Assembly (NCBI GenBank): GCA_008477525.1
Contig: SPDT01000006.1
Location: forward strand, 3,313,501-3,377,500
Source of the DNA: Hypomyces perniciosus
Lineage: Eukaryota; Ascomycota; Sordariomycetes; Hypocreales; Hypocreaceae
Length of the DNA: 64,000 nucleotides
Reading direction: 5' to 3'
Shown: in pieces, positions 33,571-46,787 of the stretch
Layout: each line of letters begins with the position of its first letter
Position numbering within the stretch: position 1 is the stretch's first letter
Position numbers and translations under genes: made by a program
Notes under the pieces: model-generated
Told to the model about the DNA's origin: nothing
The model's input: the letters and a program-made list of their open reading frames with translations, nothing else
The model's database searches: none

Positions 33571-34115
33571 TTAACCTTGTTCAAGAAGGGGACAAGAAAA
33601 GCAGCGAGTCAAACGCGATCAGGCTGAGGCATCGGGCATCCCAGAATATCCACCATTATTGATACTGGCTCAGCAACCCTTCATTCAAGGTTGAGAAGCG
33701 AAAGCAGAAGCTAATTGGAAGCCCCCTTTCCTGAATTATAGCACCATTATGAATTAGGCACCTCTTATTGAATGCTTTATCGATGATGAAGTTAATTTAT
33801 AGACTACCGAGGCAGAGAATGGATGGCTTGCGTGCACAGGTATGGACAAGACTGCCACCAAAAGAGAGGGGAAAAAGCCATCTTCCAAGCTTCTATTGGA
33901 AACAAAATAGTGAACAATAAACATTTCAATCTACAGCCAGCCCCTAAATCTTGCGTTATAGAAGACGGTACATATATCTCTGCGATTGCAGGCGAAAGGA
34001 GAGTTTAGGCGAGTATCGCACTGTCCGTTGCCGGTGCCGGCGGCTCTACCCCCAGTCCGGCCGTTGATCTCCGAAGACCTCGGGACCGATCTGGACACTA
34101 GGTCTTAGCTCGTCT
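33571..34115. other. Normal-composition island, left part
   Basis: This is GC-balanced DNA without RIP signature. A 61-codon plus ORF (33823-34008) has no recognisable motif. It contains the 3' flank of the small secreted protein gene to its right. Confidence 0.4.
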
Positions 34116-34623
34116 TTAGGTACAGCCCGCAGCAGTATAACCGCCATTGGCACAGCAGCCTATTATTATAGTTAGTTTAGACCTCTAGATGGATTTTAGA
34201 ATACAAGTCTTTACGTACCGGCATAAAACCATATTTCAGAATAATCGGAAAAGCATTTATTGAAATCAAGCAATTTGTGATGTTGTTGGTCGCACTGGTC
34301 GTGGTGTTCACATGCTGTTGGCATCGCGTTTCCTCGGTTCTTGCAGAGGTTGGTAACTTGAGGGTCATGGACATCTGGACCAATTGGTATCATGCCCCGA
34401 GTGCCCCATGGACATCCAGTGGTTTCATAGTCGTCGACGTATCTGGATTGTGAATAAGATTGGCATTGCTGATCCCAATAACTATATACACGCGCCGATT
34501 AGCAACAGAAAAAAAGGTCATACGCCTTCTAGGAGCGTTGAAGAGGACCACTGACCAGTTCACCTTCCATTTGGCAGCGGCGTTACCAGCCAGGCTGATC
34601 AGAAACAACGATGTAACATGCAT
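34116..34623 (-). CDS. Predicted small secreted cysteine-rich protein
   Basis: Three exons on the minus strand: 34623-34564, 34468-34219 and 34159-34116, totalling 354 nt for 117 residues. Exon 1 encodes a signal-peptide-like start, MHVTSLFLISLAGNAAA. Intron 1 starts GTGAAC, has a GCTAATC branch candidate and ends GATCAG. It uses the second AG after the branch, because the first breaks the frame. Intron 2 has strong signals (GTACGT, CTAAC branch, AATAG). Splicing it replaces an in-frame stop with a short Cys/Gly-rich end (GCCANGGYTAAGCT). The predicted mature part has nine Cys, including TGCPWGTRG, TACEHHDQCDQ and a CC pair. The gene lies in a normal-composition island between RIPed transposons, as many fungal effector genes do. 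I recognise no family; an effector-like role is inference from size, signal peptide, Cys content and location. Confidence 0.58.
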
Positions 34624-35542
34624 CTTAGGGGGGAAACAGGTGCTTGATAGGCGTATTTCAAGCTCAGCAGGAGTCCAAACTGGTGTTCTCAAATGGCCGT
34701 TATTTCTCCAAAGAAATATAAACGCAGCTGCACTTGCGGCCTTAAGGGGTTTAAATAAGAATAGATAGGGCTGATCTTGCTGTATTCTGGGGGTTACTAC
34801 CACATGCCTAGTCCAGTTCTGGTTCTAATATTCTAATAAGGAGAGATGCGGGCGTATTATTCCACTAAAATTTAATATTAGTATAGGTCCCACTTTGATA
34901 AGATATATATACTTCTTGGTTACGAGGCGTAATTTACCCACCAACAATACTCATATGAGTACGAAATAGTGCATGCTATAAGTACTCCGTATATATATAC
35001 GAATCAGTAAGCGTATACGAATGAGCACATATATAGATAAGTGCTCATATGTAAATGAGTACCCGTATACGACTCGTAAGTGAATGAGGAGAGCTTGTAT
35101 GTAAGGAAATAATACAAGTATTGGTTAAGAAAGGGGTAGTACTGCTGGGATCTAAGCGAAAAGAACGCTCCGTCACATGGCGTGGCTGCCAGTTTCAGCT
35201 GCTATTCAGCTTCTTTCTCGTATTTCCCTTTCAATAACTTCAATCAATAGCGCAGGATACATTCAATTAGATTGCCTTTTAAAAGTCTTCTTTATAGATG
35301 AATTGCCAGCGCTAATAGGGCTGTAAAGGATATTAGTTTATTAGTGCTTACCTCCCTTCACACTTCACAATAACGAGCTAGATTTTCCATATATTGGTGG
35401 AATCAAACCCAGCGGTCTACTTGCTACTAGTGTAAAAACATACAAATATGTGACGAACCATCATACCATCACGCCAATAGGCAAAAGAATAGGCCAATAA
35501 TCGCATTTGTATCAATTACTGTAACGGTACCAACTGTGTATA
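34624..35542. other. Island spacer upstream of the secreted-protein gene
   Basis: This is presumed promoter region of the minus-strand gene plus unannotated sequence. It includes a cluster of palindromes at 34950-35080, listed separately. No gene is seen. Confidence 0.45.
34950..35080. repeat. Cluster of overlapping palindromes
   Basis: This contains CTCATATGAG, GAGCAC...GTGCTC (35024-35048), and repeated ATGAGTAC/GTACTC and TATACGAAT words in both orientations within ~130 bp. It could form stem-loops or be the remains of a small inverted-repeat element. Function unknown. Confidence 0.5.
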
Positions 35543-35735
35543 TGTCAGATAGCGTGGATTGGTGGAAATTAGCGGCAGAAGGAAACGCGAAGGATATTGC
35601 TTATAGGAACACTAGGAGGATCTAAGAGAGCGGCTAAGAAGAACGCGACGCGTTCTTCTCGCACTATAAATTGGCTAGCCGGGAAACTATCAGTGATCGG
35701 GGATATTGTCCCTTAGACAACAGCCAGAGAGATGA
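35543..35735 (+). repeat. LTR-like repeat X, left part (interrupted by Gypsy-D)
   Basis: This begins TGTCAGATAGCG and matches 15526-15718. It continues after Gypsy-D at 57276-57355. The last five bases (gatga) are the Gypsy-D target site. Confidence 0.7.
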
Positions 35736-35997
35736 TGTCAGGAGACCGGAAGCTCCAGAGCTCTCGTGGTATCACATGGGCCGGAATGCATATATAAGAG
35801 CAACTGTAGTCCCCGAAGATATAGAACTTCAGAGACCAGTAAACTACTGCTGCTACACCTAACTACTAGTTTCTAGCTTATTACCTGCTTATTAATACCT
35901 ATCTCTCCTCCAAGTAACTGCTCTTTAACCTCTTCTACTCTTCCCTAAAGTCGCAGCCCTTTACCCGATCCGTCTACCCTAAAGAGGGTCTCTGACA
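35736..35997 (+). repeat. Gypsy-D 5' LTR
   Basis: A 262-bp LTR, little mutated, with a TATA-like GCATATATAAGAGC inside. It pairs with 57009-57270 through the shared target site. Confidence 0.78.
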
Positions 35998-36035
35998 TAC
36001 TAGTCTCTCACTATTCCCAGTAAGGGTAAAAAGAC

Positions 36036-37546
36036 TACGGAGGAGCATCTCAAAAGTAATGTCTTAGCGTAAGTCACTAGCGCGAATTAGCTCCACTAGC
36101 CCTTGGTAATCCCCGCACCAAAATTATATGTGTCAATTCCTGACCTACAGTATATCACATTTATGAAGACGATAAAAAATGTACACGCGTACAGATATCG
36201 CGACCCGGGCTGTTGTGGTTGGATTGAAGTCCAGTGGTGGCAAGACCTCTGCTGAGGTCTCGGCTGCTACAGGGCTATCAATCCGTCAAGTTGATCGAAT
36301 CTATGCCCGGGCTATTGACCGAGGCTTTGATCCACAGATCAAACCGATCAAAATTGAAGATGCTTTTGTTGCTGATGCCCCTAAGTCCGGAAGACCGAAG
36401 AAACAGACCGAGGAAACGAAAAACCTGATTATGAATAAAGTACGCCGCGATCGATACGGAAGGGAAAAGAACTGTGCTGATATTGCTGGGGAACTTAGCC
36501 TCGAGGGCTTCCCTATCTCAGCAACGACTGTATGGCGAATTCTGAAGAAAGCTGGGTTCCGAAAAACGAAGCCGACGAGGAAGCCTGGACTGACGAAGAA
36601 GATAAAAGAGGAACGACTTCGCTGGTGCCTTGACCATAAAGACTGGACCCTCGATGACTGGAAGAACGTTATTTGGTCTGACGAGACCTCCGTTATCTTA
36701 CTCCACCGCCGCGGCAGCTACCGTATCTGGCGGACGAAAGATGAGGCCTTTGTTCGCAGCTGTATTCGAGAAAGGTGGAAAGGGGCGTCTGAGTTTATGT
36801 TCTGGGGCTGTTTTTCTTATGAGAAGAAAGGGCCCTGCCATTGTTGGGGCCCAGAAACCGTAAAGGAAAAGCAGCTAGCCACGCAAGAGATTGAGAAGTT
36901 GAATGAGGAATTAGAGCCGATATTACGCGATCAATAGGAGCTAGCAACACAGATGAGGAGACTCAACCTTCGTCGTCAACTGCCTGGTATCAAGCCTCAA
37001 TGGAGGTTTAATTCGAAGACTGGGAAGCTAGGAAGAGGATCAGGGAAAGGAATCGATTGGTATCGCTATCGGGCTACAATTTTGATCCCAAAACTGCTGC
37101 CGTTTGCAAAGGAATGTGAAGTTGAACGCCCGGATACTATAGTGCAAAAAGACAAGGCCCCAGCCCACAATCATTACAGCCAACAACACGTCTATAACCT
37201 TCAAAAGGTCAAAAGACTAGTCTGGTGTGGGAATTCGCCGGACCTCAATGCTATTGAGCCGGCCTGGCCTTGGATAAAGAGACGGACAACAAGAAAAGGG
37301 GCCCCAAAGTCTCGTCAGGAAGCTATTCGCGCTTGGGAAGCTGCTTGGGAGGAAATGCCTCAGGAATCTATCCAGGCTTGGATTGAACGCATTCCAAGGC
37401 ATATTGAAGAGATCATCAAACTAGGTGGTGGAAATGAGTATAAGGAAGGCCGAGGAAGGTTGTCATACAATTTGTGCCGCACTAATCCTAATATAGACTA
37501 GCCTCTGCTTTAGCGTAAGACATTACTTTTGAGATGCTCCTCCGTA
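36036..37546 (+). mobile_element. Tc1/mariner-type DNA transposon with intact terminal inverted repeats
   Basis: The ends are ~37-bp terminal inverted repeats starting TACGGAGGAGCATCTC (36036-36072 and 37510-37546). They are identical for the first 31 bases and differ only at a GCG/CGC triplet. A TA at each end fits the Tc1/mariner target duplication. It inserted into the 5' untranslated region of Gypsy-D. Base composition is normal, so it escaped RIP or arrived late. Confidence 0.85.
36179..37501 (+). pseudogene. Tc1/mariner transposase with one nonsense codon
   Basis: This frame encodes about 440 residues, broken only by a TAG at 36935-36937. It has an N-terminal helix-turn-helix region (~residues 10-50). 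The catalytic acids are D168 (IWSDETS), D325 (VQKDKAPAH) and E360 (SPDLNAIEPAW). The last two are separated by 34 residues, giving the DD34E signature of Tc1-like transposases. The stop follows a CAA codon and is most simply a CAG-to-TAG (CpA-to-TpA) change. Transposase cuts and pastes the element at TA sites. This copy is probably non-autonomous unless the stop is read through. Confidence 0.82.
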
Positions 37547-37703
37547 TTAGAGTTAAAGATGCCTTTAGCGGCGAATAACTAGTTTACTTTTAGTAAAGAG
37601 GCTGTATTTTAAACGCAAAGACCTTTAAGTAAAGTTACTCCTCTAGATCATTAACTAGGCCTTCTAGATAGTACTTTACTTATAAAAGAAGAACTTGATA
37701 CTT

Positions 37704-37965
37704 TGTCAGGAGACCGGAAGCTCCGGAGCTCTCATGATGTCACATGGGCCGGAATGCACATATAAGAGCAACTGTGGTCCCCGAAGATATAGAACTTTAG
37801 AGACCAGTAAACTACTGCTGCTACACTTAACTACTAGTTTCTGGCTTGTTACCTGCTTATTAGCACCTATCTCTCCTCTAAGTGACTGCTCTTTAACCTC
37901 CTCTACTCTTCCCTAGGGTCGCAGCCCCTCGCCCGATCCGTCTGCCTTAAAGAGGGTCTCTGATA
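37704..37965 (+). mobile_element. Gypsy-D family solo LTR with TSD
   Basis: A 262-bp copy of the Gypsy-D LTR, flanked by tactt on both sides (37699-37703 and 37966-37970). It is therefore an independent insertion reduced to a solo LTR, not one of the ends of the surrounding Gypsy-D. It is little affected by RIP. Confidence 0.82.
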
Positions 37966-40900
37966 TACTTGCATTTAATAAATAAAAGAAAAGCAGTAAA
38001 TACGCTTAAAGAGGAAATATTTAAATACTTTTCTTTAAAGGGAAAACCCTTCTTTTAAACTTTTAGAGATTAAAGGTTTATCGCCTATAACTAGTTTATT
38101 ATATACTACTAGTTTAAAATAACTTTATAAAGGTAATTAAAGTAAAGTGCAAATTTAAGCTTTTTATTATAAAAGAAAGTTTTAAGCAGAACTATAGACT
38201 TTTCTTACTATTATTAAAGGGCAGTTTAAATTATCCCTTAATACCTTTTCTTAAATAGTTTATAAGATTACTTATACTACTTCTTGCTTAAAAGGAGATA
38301 TTTAATAGTAATAGGTTAGCTATTTTAAAGAGAAAGGTGGATTTACTAGATTGATTATTTAAGATAAATTTTATTAATAGTTTAAAAATAATAATCGCAA
38401 TAGCTTAACTAAATACTATAAAGCGACTTTATAGATCTTTCGCTTATATTAAACTACTAGATAAAGTTTTTAGTTATTCCTTTTTTAATTTGAGATTATT
38501 AAGAGCGAGTTCCCTAAAATAACTCCTTTATAGCTTAAGATTTATATATTCTTATAGCACCTTTCCCTTTTAATAAATAAGTAGATACTTTACTATAGAA
38601 TCCCTATAACCTAGCAGGAGTTAATTTATATTAATATAATCGCTAAGACTTTTATGTATAGCTATACTAGTAACGCAAATAGCTTTTAATAGGAATCTTG
38701 ATCTTAAAGAAGATATAGAAAGACTAGATCTACTAGCTAGCAGGGATTATACTAGGATTATACCGCTAATACTTTAAAGAATATAATAACCGAAGTATTT
38801 AGAGGTTTAAGAGAATAGAGAAACCTTTTTAGCTTAGTAATTTATTGGAAATATACTAATCTTTACTATAAGACCTCTTATTAAGCTTTTAATTATATAA
38901 AGTGTAATAGTAAGTATTACTTTACTGAAAAGTATAATAACCCTGTTTAGCTATACTTTACTGGCGGAAATACTAAACCTGCAGTTTATTAAGCTTAAAA
39001 ATATAATTGCTATATAGATCTACCTATAAGACAACTAGAGAAGATATAGCTAGGTAGCTATTAGTAATATATAAATGCTTTATTTAATCCCGGCAGCGAT
39101 ATTTATATTATCTCTTTATAATAAAAGGATTAATTAAAAAGTCTATTACTAGCTTTTAAATTTACTGTTATTTTTTTAGGTATTTCTGTTATAATTTATA
39201 GTTATATAGATATATTTATAAAGATACTTAATAACTGGGGAGTAGAGAAAAAGTGGCTACTCTATTGCGTTATCGCTAATAGCTTAAAAGACTTTATTTT
39301 AAAAAGACTTTAATTTTAGGAAACCGATTTTACCTTTTTATAAAAGTATAATCAATAGAATTATCCTTTAATTAAGGATTCTATTACTTTAATAGCCTTT
39401 AAAAAGCAGCTATAATAAACTATTAAAAAAGCCTAAGTAGCTTTTATATTAATAACTAAAAAAAGCTGGAAGTTAGCTTAAAAGCTTTAAAAGACTTATT
39501 ATCTCCTAACTTAAATAAAGCTATTTCCTTAAAAGACTATAAATTGGCTTTATATTTAAAATTACTTTTTATATATTATAATCTTACTAGTATCTTTTCT
39601 ATAAAAAAGCTGTTAATAAACTAGTAAATTAATAGTATGCTATTAAGTTAAAAGATAGGAAAATGCCTTTATAGAGTCTTATCTATAACCTAGCATTTAA
39701 AGAGCTAAAAGCTCTCTGTAAGTATTTAAAAAAAGCACTATAAAATGTATAGATTTGGCGGTCTATTAGTCCTGCAAGTGCCCCTGTAAGTTTTATACTA
39801 AAAAAAGGCAATAAACTGCAAATATATATTGATTTCTATACTTTAAATAATATAACTTACAAAAACCGCGCTCTTTTACTATTAATTTCTAAGATTTTTA
39901 ATAGACTTTTATATATTAAGGTTTTTACTAAACTTAAGTTAAAAGATATATATTACTAGATATTTATCTATAAAGAAAATAAGTAAAAGATAGTATTTTA
40001 CTGCCAATATAAATACTTTAAATATAATATTATACTATTTAGCCTTATAAATTCCCCTATAACTTTTTAATAATATATTAATAATACGCTATAAAATCTA
40101 ATTAATTTTATTTGCATTATATATATTAATAATATACTAATCTATAGCTGCACCTTTAAAGAGTATATACAGTATATTTACTAGGTTTTTAAAAAGTTAT
40201 AAAATATAAAGCTATATACTAATATTAATAAATATATCTTTTATATTACTTTAATACCTTTCTTTAAATATATTATTATATTTAATAGAATTAAAATAAA
40301 ATAGTTATGCGTTTAAGCTATTATTAAGTAGCTAGTATTTAAAAGTATTTACAATATCTTTATATTTCTAGCATTTATAGGGTTTTACTATTACTTTATT
40401 AAAAATTACAGTAAAATTACAGCACTTTTAATAGATTTTACTTATAAAAAGCAAAAAGGTTTTTTATAGTTAAAGCCTAGCACTTTTAAAGCTTTTTAAT
40501 AGCTTAAAGGAAAGTTTTTAAAGAAACTTATTTTAATATATTATAACTTAAAAGCGTTAGTTTATATAAAGATAAATATATTAAACTATATAATTAAGGC
40601 AATATTAGTTTAATATTAGTAAAATGCCTAGCACCCTATAGTATATATATTAAAAAAGCTAAATAGTTTTAAATTATATTATTATACCTTTAATATTAAA
40701 TTTCTTACTATTATAAAGGCTTTCTAAATATAAAAATACTATTTAGCTTATATAGGTATAAAGATTTAGGTTATAATAAACTATTTTAATTACTATTACT
40801 TTATAGATAAATAAAAGCTTTTATACTAGTAGGCAGAGGCTTTTAATAAACTAGCTTTATTTAATTTTTATATTTAATATAGGCTAGGGAAGTTTAACTT

Positions 40901-43900
40901 TATTAACGCTTTATTTTAATACCTTAATTTTTATAATTTTATTAAAATTAAAGAATTATCGTAAAGCTATATATTAATAATTTTGCAGTATTTTTATAGT
41001 ATAAAAGCTAATAGCCTATATAAACTAAAGGGATCTGCAGCAGTATATTATAGTAACTAGGAATATTTTGTTGGGGGTAACTGATATACTTAACGCACCC
41101 GCTTTTTTTCTTTTAGCTTACCCAAGAATAGTTAGTCGCTTATTTAAGCAGCTACTGAATTAGGAAAGTATGGGAGTATAAAGATATATAGATAAACCTA
41201 GTTTAATAAAGCGTAACCTTCTTCCCCTTTTAATATATAACCCTACCTATAAGAATATAGCCACTAAGGCATATAAAGGTAACTGTTAATTGCTTTTGGC
41301 TGCTAGCATTATAATTAAATAATCTGCAGTATCTTTTAATCCCTATATTACTTAATCGCTACTTTATAGTTCTGTTAAAAGCGCGGTTCCTGCGCTTAAT
41401 ACTAGTTGTTATATATAGGTGTATATATATTATATATATGTTTTAAAGTACTAATTCCCCCTTAATAAAACTGGTAACTAAGATAGGGGGAAATTTCAGG
41501 GATTGCATCCTAAAAAGTAATTATTAAAGGCACTTTTACGCTACTACTAAGACCTACCCTTACTTAACTACTAATAAAATTATAGGCTAGCTTTATCCAG
41601 TCTCTATATAAATATAAAATAATTAACTGAGGGAAACAGCTTAAAAACCCCTTTTATAACTATTTAATATAGATTAATACAATATTTAACTTTAAAAATG
41701 CAGGTTATCTAGTTACAATTTCCAAAAAGATATTAGGATTAGTTAACCTAGGCATAATGCGCTAAAATATAATAAAAGAGCGGAACCTTAAGAAACTACT
41801 AATTAATAATACCTGTTAATCAAGAGTTAAAATCCTAAAGAAAATTACTAAAAAACTAATTACTACAGTAAAAGTAAATATATAGGTAAAACAGTTAGTA
41901 TTATATAACCCAAGCCCCCTTAAACTATTAATATACTATTATAACCCCTATTTCATTTACTAGCAGATAGGTTAATAGGTAAAATGGCTATAAGGGGCTA
42001 ATAAAGGATATACTGATTATTTAATCTCTTAATATAAAGACTTTATTTTAATTTTACTAATATTCCTAGCCAGGTTTTTCTTAACTTTAAATAAAAGCAT
42101 TATTTTTACTACTTTTATAATCTCTAGTATATAGGCTATCTTTACTTATATTAAAGATATTTAAAAAAAATATAAAAAGGATAATAATTTAATATCTTGC
42201 AACCAGTATTAACGCAGAAAACTATCCTTAAAAGAGTAACTGATTTCTTTATCCTAGATAGATATATGCAACCCTTCTTTTGTATAAAAAAACTCTTTAT
42301 ATTAGCGGAATATATCGCTACAGCTCCTTTACAAAAAGAATATATCCCTTTTTTAGCTAAGAGAGGAATACTCCTTTAAAGGCCAGTTATTTAAATCGGA
42401 TAACTTTAATCTGTAAAAGAAAAGGCATTCTTTTACTAAAAAACCATTTAATCGAAACTCTAATAACTTACTTTAACTTAAAATAAAAGAGTTTAAATTA
42501 AACTAATAACCTCCTTCTACTAGAATACTAGACGCAACCCTATCTTTAACCCTTTAACCTAAAAAAATATTTAATTATACACTTAACCTAATATTAATAA
42601 CATTTATATTTATTATAATAGAATTTAAAGAAAAATTAAGCTTTTTAATAGAAAAGGGGAAATCACTATCCTAAAAGTTCCTCTTTTTTACTTAAGCCTT
42701 TAAAAACATTTAAAGTATAAAGCCATTAATAGGGATTAACTTTATAAGTAAATTTAATAGTAAGAATATATCTTAGTTCCTGAAAAACTATAAATAAGAA
42801 ATAGAAGATTAGGGAATTTTAATTAAAGATTAAAGGAAATACCTGGAACTATTTATAAAAGTAAAAGAATAAAAGACAGTTTAAATTTTTATTAAAGAAA
42901 GTATTAGCTAGGATAAAATAAAGAAAGAACTTTTATAATACTATAAGTAATAAAATAAAGATTAATTAGAATTATATACAGTATAACTTTAAAACCTTTA
43001 TTGCTATAAACCTATAGGAATATAGTCTGCAATAAATTAATTACTTTAATATTAATATTTCTATTAAAAGCTTAATAAAAGAAATTAAAGGATAGTAATA
43101 TTATATTCCTATAATATTGCAAAAGTAATAGTATTAAAGCTGCTTTAGCTAGTAATAGCTTTTAAAGGGATTAAAGAAATTAATAATTTCGAGGATTTAG
43201 TATATATTAAAGTTTAGATACTTTTTTATAATAGAATACTAGTAAAGCTTAACATTTAAAGTGCCCGTTTTCAGGAGTTTAATAAAGGACTATTTAAAAC
43301 TAGGGATTAATTAGATTTATTTAAGTTAAAGTTAAGTTTAAAGATAAAAGAATAAAAAAAAGAATAGCCTAAACCTGCGGAATTAACTATAACTTTACAG
43401 CTTAAAGATTAAATAAATATTTTATTTAAAAGATTTAATAAACTAATAATTTAACTCCTTTAATAAAAGGAAAAGGCAATTAACTTAAAAAAAAGAGAAT
43501 ATTATTATATTACTACTAATAGCAATAAATTTAAATAAAAACCTTTTATTTTAATAATCGCTATTAATAATATTAATATAATAGACCCTTTATATAATAA
43601 TATATTAAACACTTTCTTTATTAATTACTTCAAGGCAGTTATTAATATTAAATACTATTAATATTATAAAAATAAAGACTATTTTCTTTAAAACTGCATT
43701 AAGTTAGCCTATAATAAAGGCTATAGGTTTATAATATATAACCTAGCAGTAAAAATAGCTTAGGTAAGCCCGCGGAAAACCTGAATCCCGCCTTAACTTA
43801 TTATATTAATTATAACTATTAAGACTTATATATAAAAAATGCTAGCGCTTTAAGTAGAATTGTTTAAAGTTTAAAATAAAGTTTCTTTAAGCCTATTATT

Positions 43901-46787
43901 TATAAAAAAGATAAAACTTAGTTTTTTTAACTAAAAACCAACTACTTATAAGGCTAAACTCTTTAATATTATCTTTAATAAAGTAGTATATAAAGAGATA
44001 TTTAAAATCTAGGCACTATAAAGGTTAAATATACTTCCTATAAAAGGATTAATAATAAATATTATATACTTTATAGGCAAAAATTAAATAATTGCTAATA
44101 AAAGGGATAATATATAAATAAAAAGGGTTAAAATTTTTTCTATAAACCTAGCTAAAACAGCCTCTTTAAACGAACCTTTAAATAAATATAACCAGGCCAG
44201 TTTAACTAAGGAATTATTTAATTAAACTCTCTTCGCTAACTTTATAACTAGCAGGGGATAAAAGTATATTTATATAATTAACGAGGCAAATAAACAAGCT
44301 AAAGAGGAGCTGTTACTGCCTTAGGTAGAAAAACTAATTGAGAAAGAGTAACTGCATTTAAACCCTATACCTATAACTTTAAAGGCTATACCGTCTAGAC
44401 CATAATGCAATAAAGAAGGCAGAATTAAAGGCGCTAAAAATAAAGAGGAATTATTAAAAGTAAAGTAAACTAAAATAATAATCTCAGCAGTAATTCTAAA
44501 TAATACAATTAAACTTAAAATTAATACTTTTTTAAATGCTATTCTAAAATTTATAAATGCCTGAAAAGTAAACTTAATTATAAAATTATAAAAGATTACT
44601 GAAATATAGTTTTATAGGAAAACTAACTTAATTATCTTTAAATATACCTTATATTAAGTAATATCTATCTCTATATATAAATACCCTTTAAAGGAAAAAC
44701 TGTTAAAAAGACTAGATATAATAGCTATATACACAGAACTAACTACATAAGTCGTTTAGTTACTATAGGACTAATATCCTAAAGCTATAACCTCGCAACC
44801 TTTACTAGCAGAGGGACTACCAAATAAAAAGTCATTTAATCTTAAAGACCTATACCTATCGCTACCTTTAGAAATATACTTTTATAAGCTAAAGCAATTA
44901 AATATAGCCATTAACTATAAGGCAAATTGGTTATAAAAGTCTATAACCTGGATTTATATAGTTTAAATAGGAAAAATCCTCTGCTATTTATAGAATTTAC
45001 TGTAAATATAAGTATATTTAAGAAAGCCTAATAGTATATTTATTAAAGTATTTATAGACTTAAAGTTAAAAAGAAATATTATCTCCTATTAGCTAACTAT
45101 AAAATATAATGTAATAATATACTCCTATAAAGCAGTTAGTATTATATTTAATAATAGGCAAGTAAATATATATAGCGAAACTATTATTTAGGTATATATA
45201 GGTAATGCTTAAATAGCAGTTAGATTTTATATAATACTTAATAATATTTTAATACCTTTTATCTTTAAAATACTATTTATTTAAGCCGCGCAGTTAATAT
45301 TTAATTATATATTAAAGAATAGGGATTTATATATAAAATACAGAATAGGGAATATTTAAATTATTACCCTAGCTATTAAAGCTATTTATTAAAAATATAA
45401 AACAGAGGCATTATATAACCTAAAGCTAAAATAAATATTAACTTTATATTTAAGTATAAAGTTAATAAAGCGGAAAAAAGCTTAAAAAACCTTTACTTTA
45501 CTGTTAAAGAGGAGGATTTATATAAACTGTTAAAGTAAACTAAAGAAGACTTAATTTAGCTACTATTAGCTAATAAGTTAAAAGATTAAATAAAAGTAAT
45601 AAAGAAAATAGTAAAGGAATTTAAAGGAGTAGAGGAATAAAAGAGAAAGTTTTAAAAGAAAGTGTAAAAGCATAAGTAAATTAAAACTAATACAATATAT
45701 AAAAAGAAAGGCGTAAAAATCCATTTAGTAAATAATACTTTATCTAATACTTTTATTCCTATTAAAAGTCTTTATTAAAAACAGAAAAAGTAAGATAAAG
45801 TTAAAAGTAATTTAGACCTTAATACCCTATTTACTAAATATATTACTTTAAAAATTTTATTAATTAAAGTTAAGTTAAAACTTACACTAGACTGCCTAGC
45901 AGTAATCTTAAAAACAGTAAAAGGGAAACTAATAATATAAAAAACCGCAATCTTAATGCAAATCTTAAAAAACAAGGAAATAGCACTTTCTTAAGATTTT
46001 ATAAAATATAGAAAGCTGGACTTTAAGATTGCTTTACTATAGACTATTTATATAGTAAAGTATAATGCTTAGTAAAGCAGCAGTATCTTAATCTTTAAAG
46101 GTATAGAGAAGAAAGTAATTAACTTGTTATAAGTATATATTAAAAAAGGTCTTTTAAAGGAAAGCTATAGGCTATATAGAAACCTGTTTTTCCTAGTATA
46201 AAAGAAAAACAGTAGCCTTTGCTTTATTAACTTTATTATATAGATAAATAAAGTAACTATTAGGGATACCTTTATTCCTTTAAGCGTAAATTAATTTAAT
46301 AAAGACTTTGCAGGTTATATAATATTATTATTACTAGACTTTTTCTTAGGCTATAATTAAATCCCTTTTAATAAGAAAAGCTGAGATATAATTATATTTG
46401 CAAGCCCTATTAGCCTTTTAAAATACTGCACTCTTTTAATAGGCGCCATAAACTCAGTAGCGCAATTTCAGTGTATTATTCTTTAAATACTATTTAATCT
46501 TATACCTATAGTTTACCGACTATTCTTAGATAATATTGCAGTGTAAGGTTCGAAGTCTATATATAGCGGTAAAGAAGCAATACCTGGGGTTTGACGCTAT
46601 ATCTTAGAGCATCTGCAAAACCTAAACAAGACCCTGGTAAATATTAAACTATTAGGATATATAATTTCGGCAGTGAAATTAGTCTTTTATTAGGAATCCG
46701 CCGAGTTAGTAGGGTACCTGTGCGGAATAAAAGGGCGCTAACCGGCTATAGGCAAAATCATTAAAATCAAAGAATAGGAGAACTGTA

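Noticed and set aside
34390..34803. A 137-codon minus-strand ORF as the main gene here
   Set aside because: Its second half is intron 1 and exon 2 read out of frame. The Cys-rich spliced frame, with a second intron that extends it sensibly, explains the locus better.
37704..37965. This LTR as the true 5' LTR of Gypsy-D
   Set aside because: It has its own matching tactt duplication on both sides, whereas 35736-35997 and 57009-57270 share gatga/gataa within the two halves of repeat X.
42197..42379. 60-codon ORF in the Gypsy-E 5' region as a gene
   Set aside because: It is an isolated open patch in RIPed element sequence without recognisable motif; likely chance survival.
45775..45975. Minus-strand 66-codon hydrophobic ORF
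   Set aside because: It is antisense to Gypsy-E pol; Phe/Ile/Leu richness is what RIPed AT DNA gives by chance.
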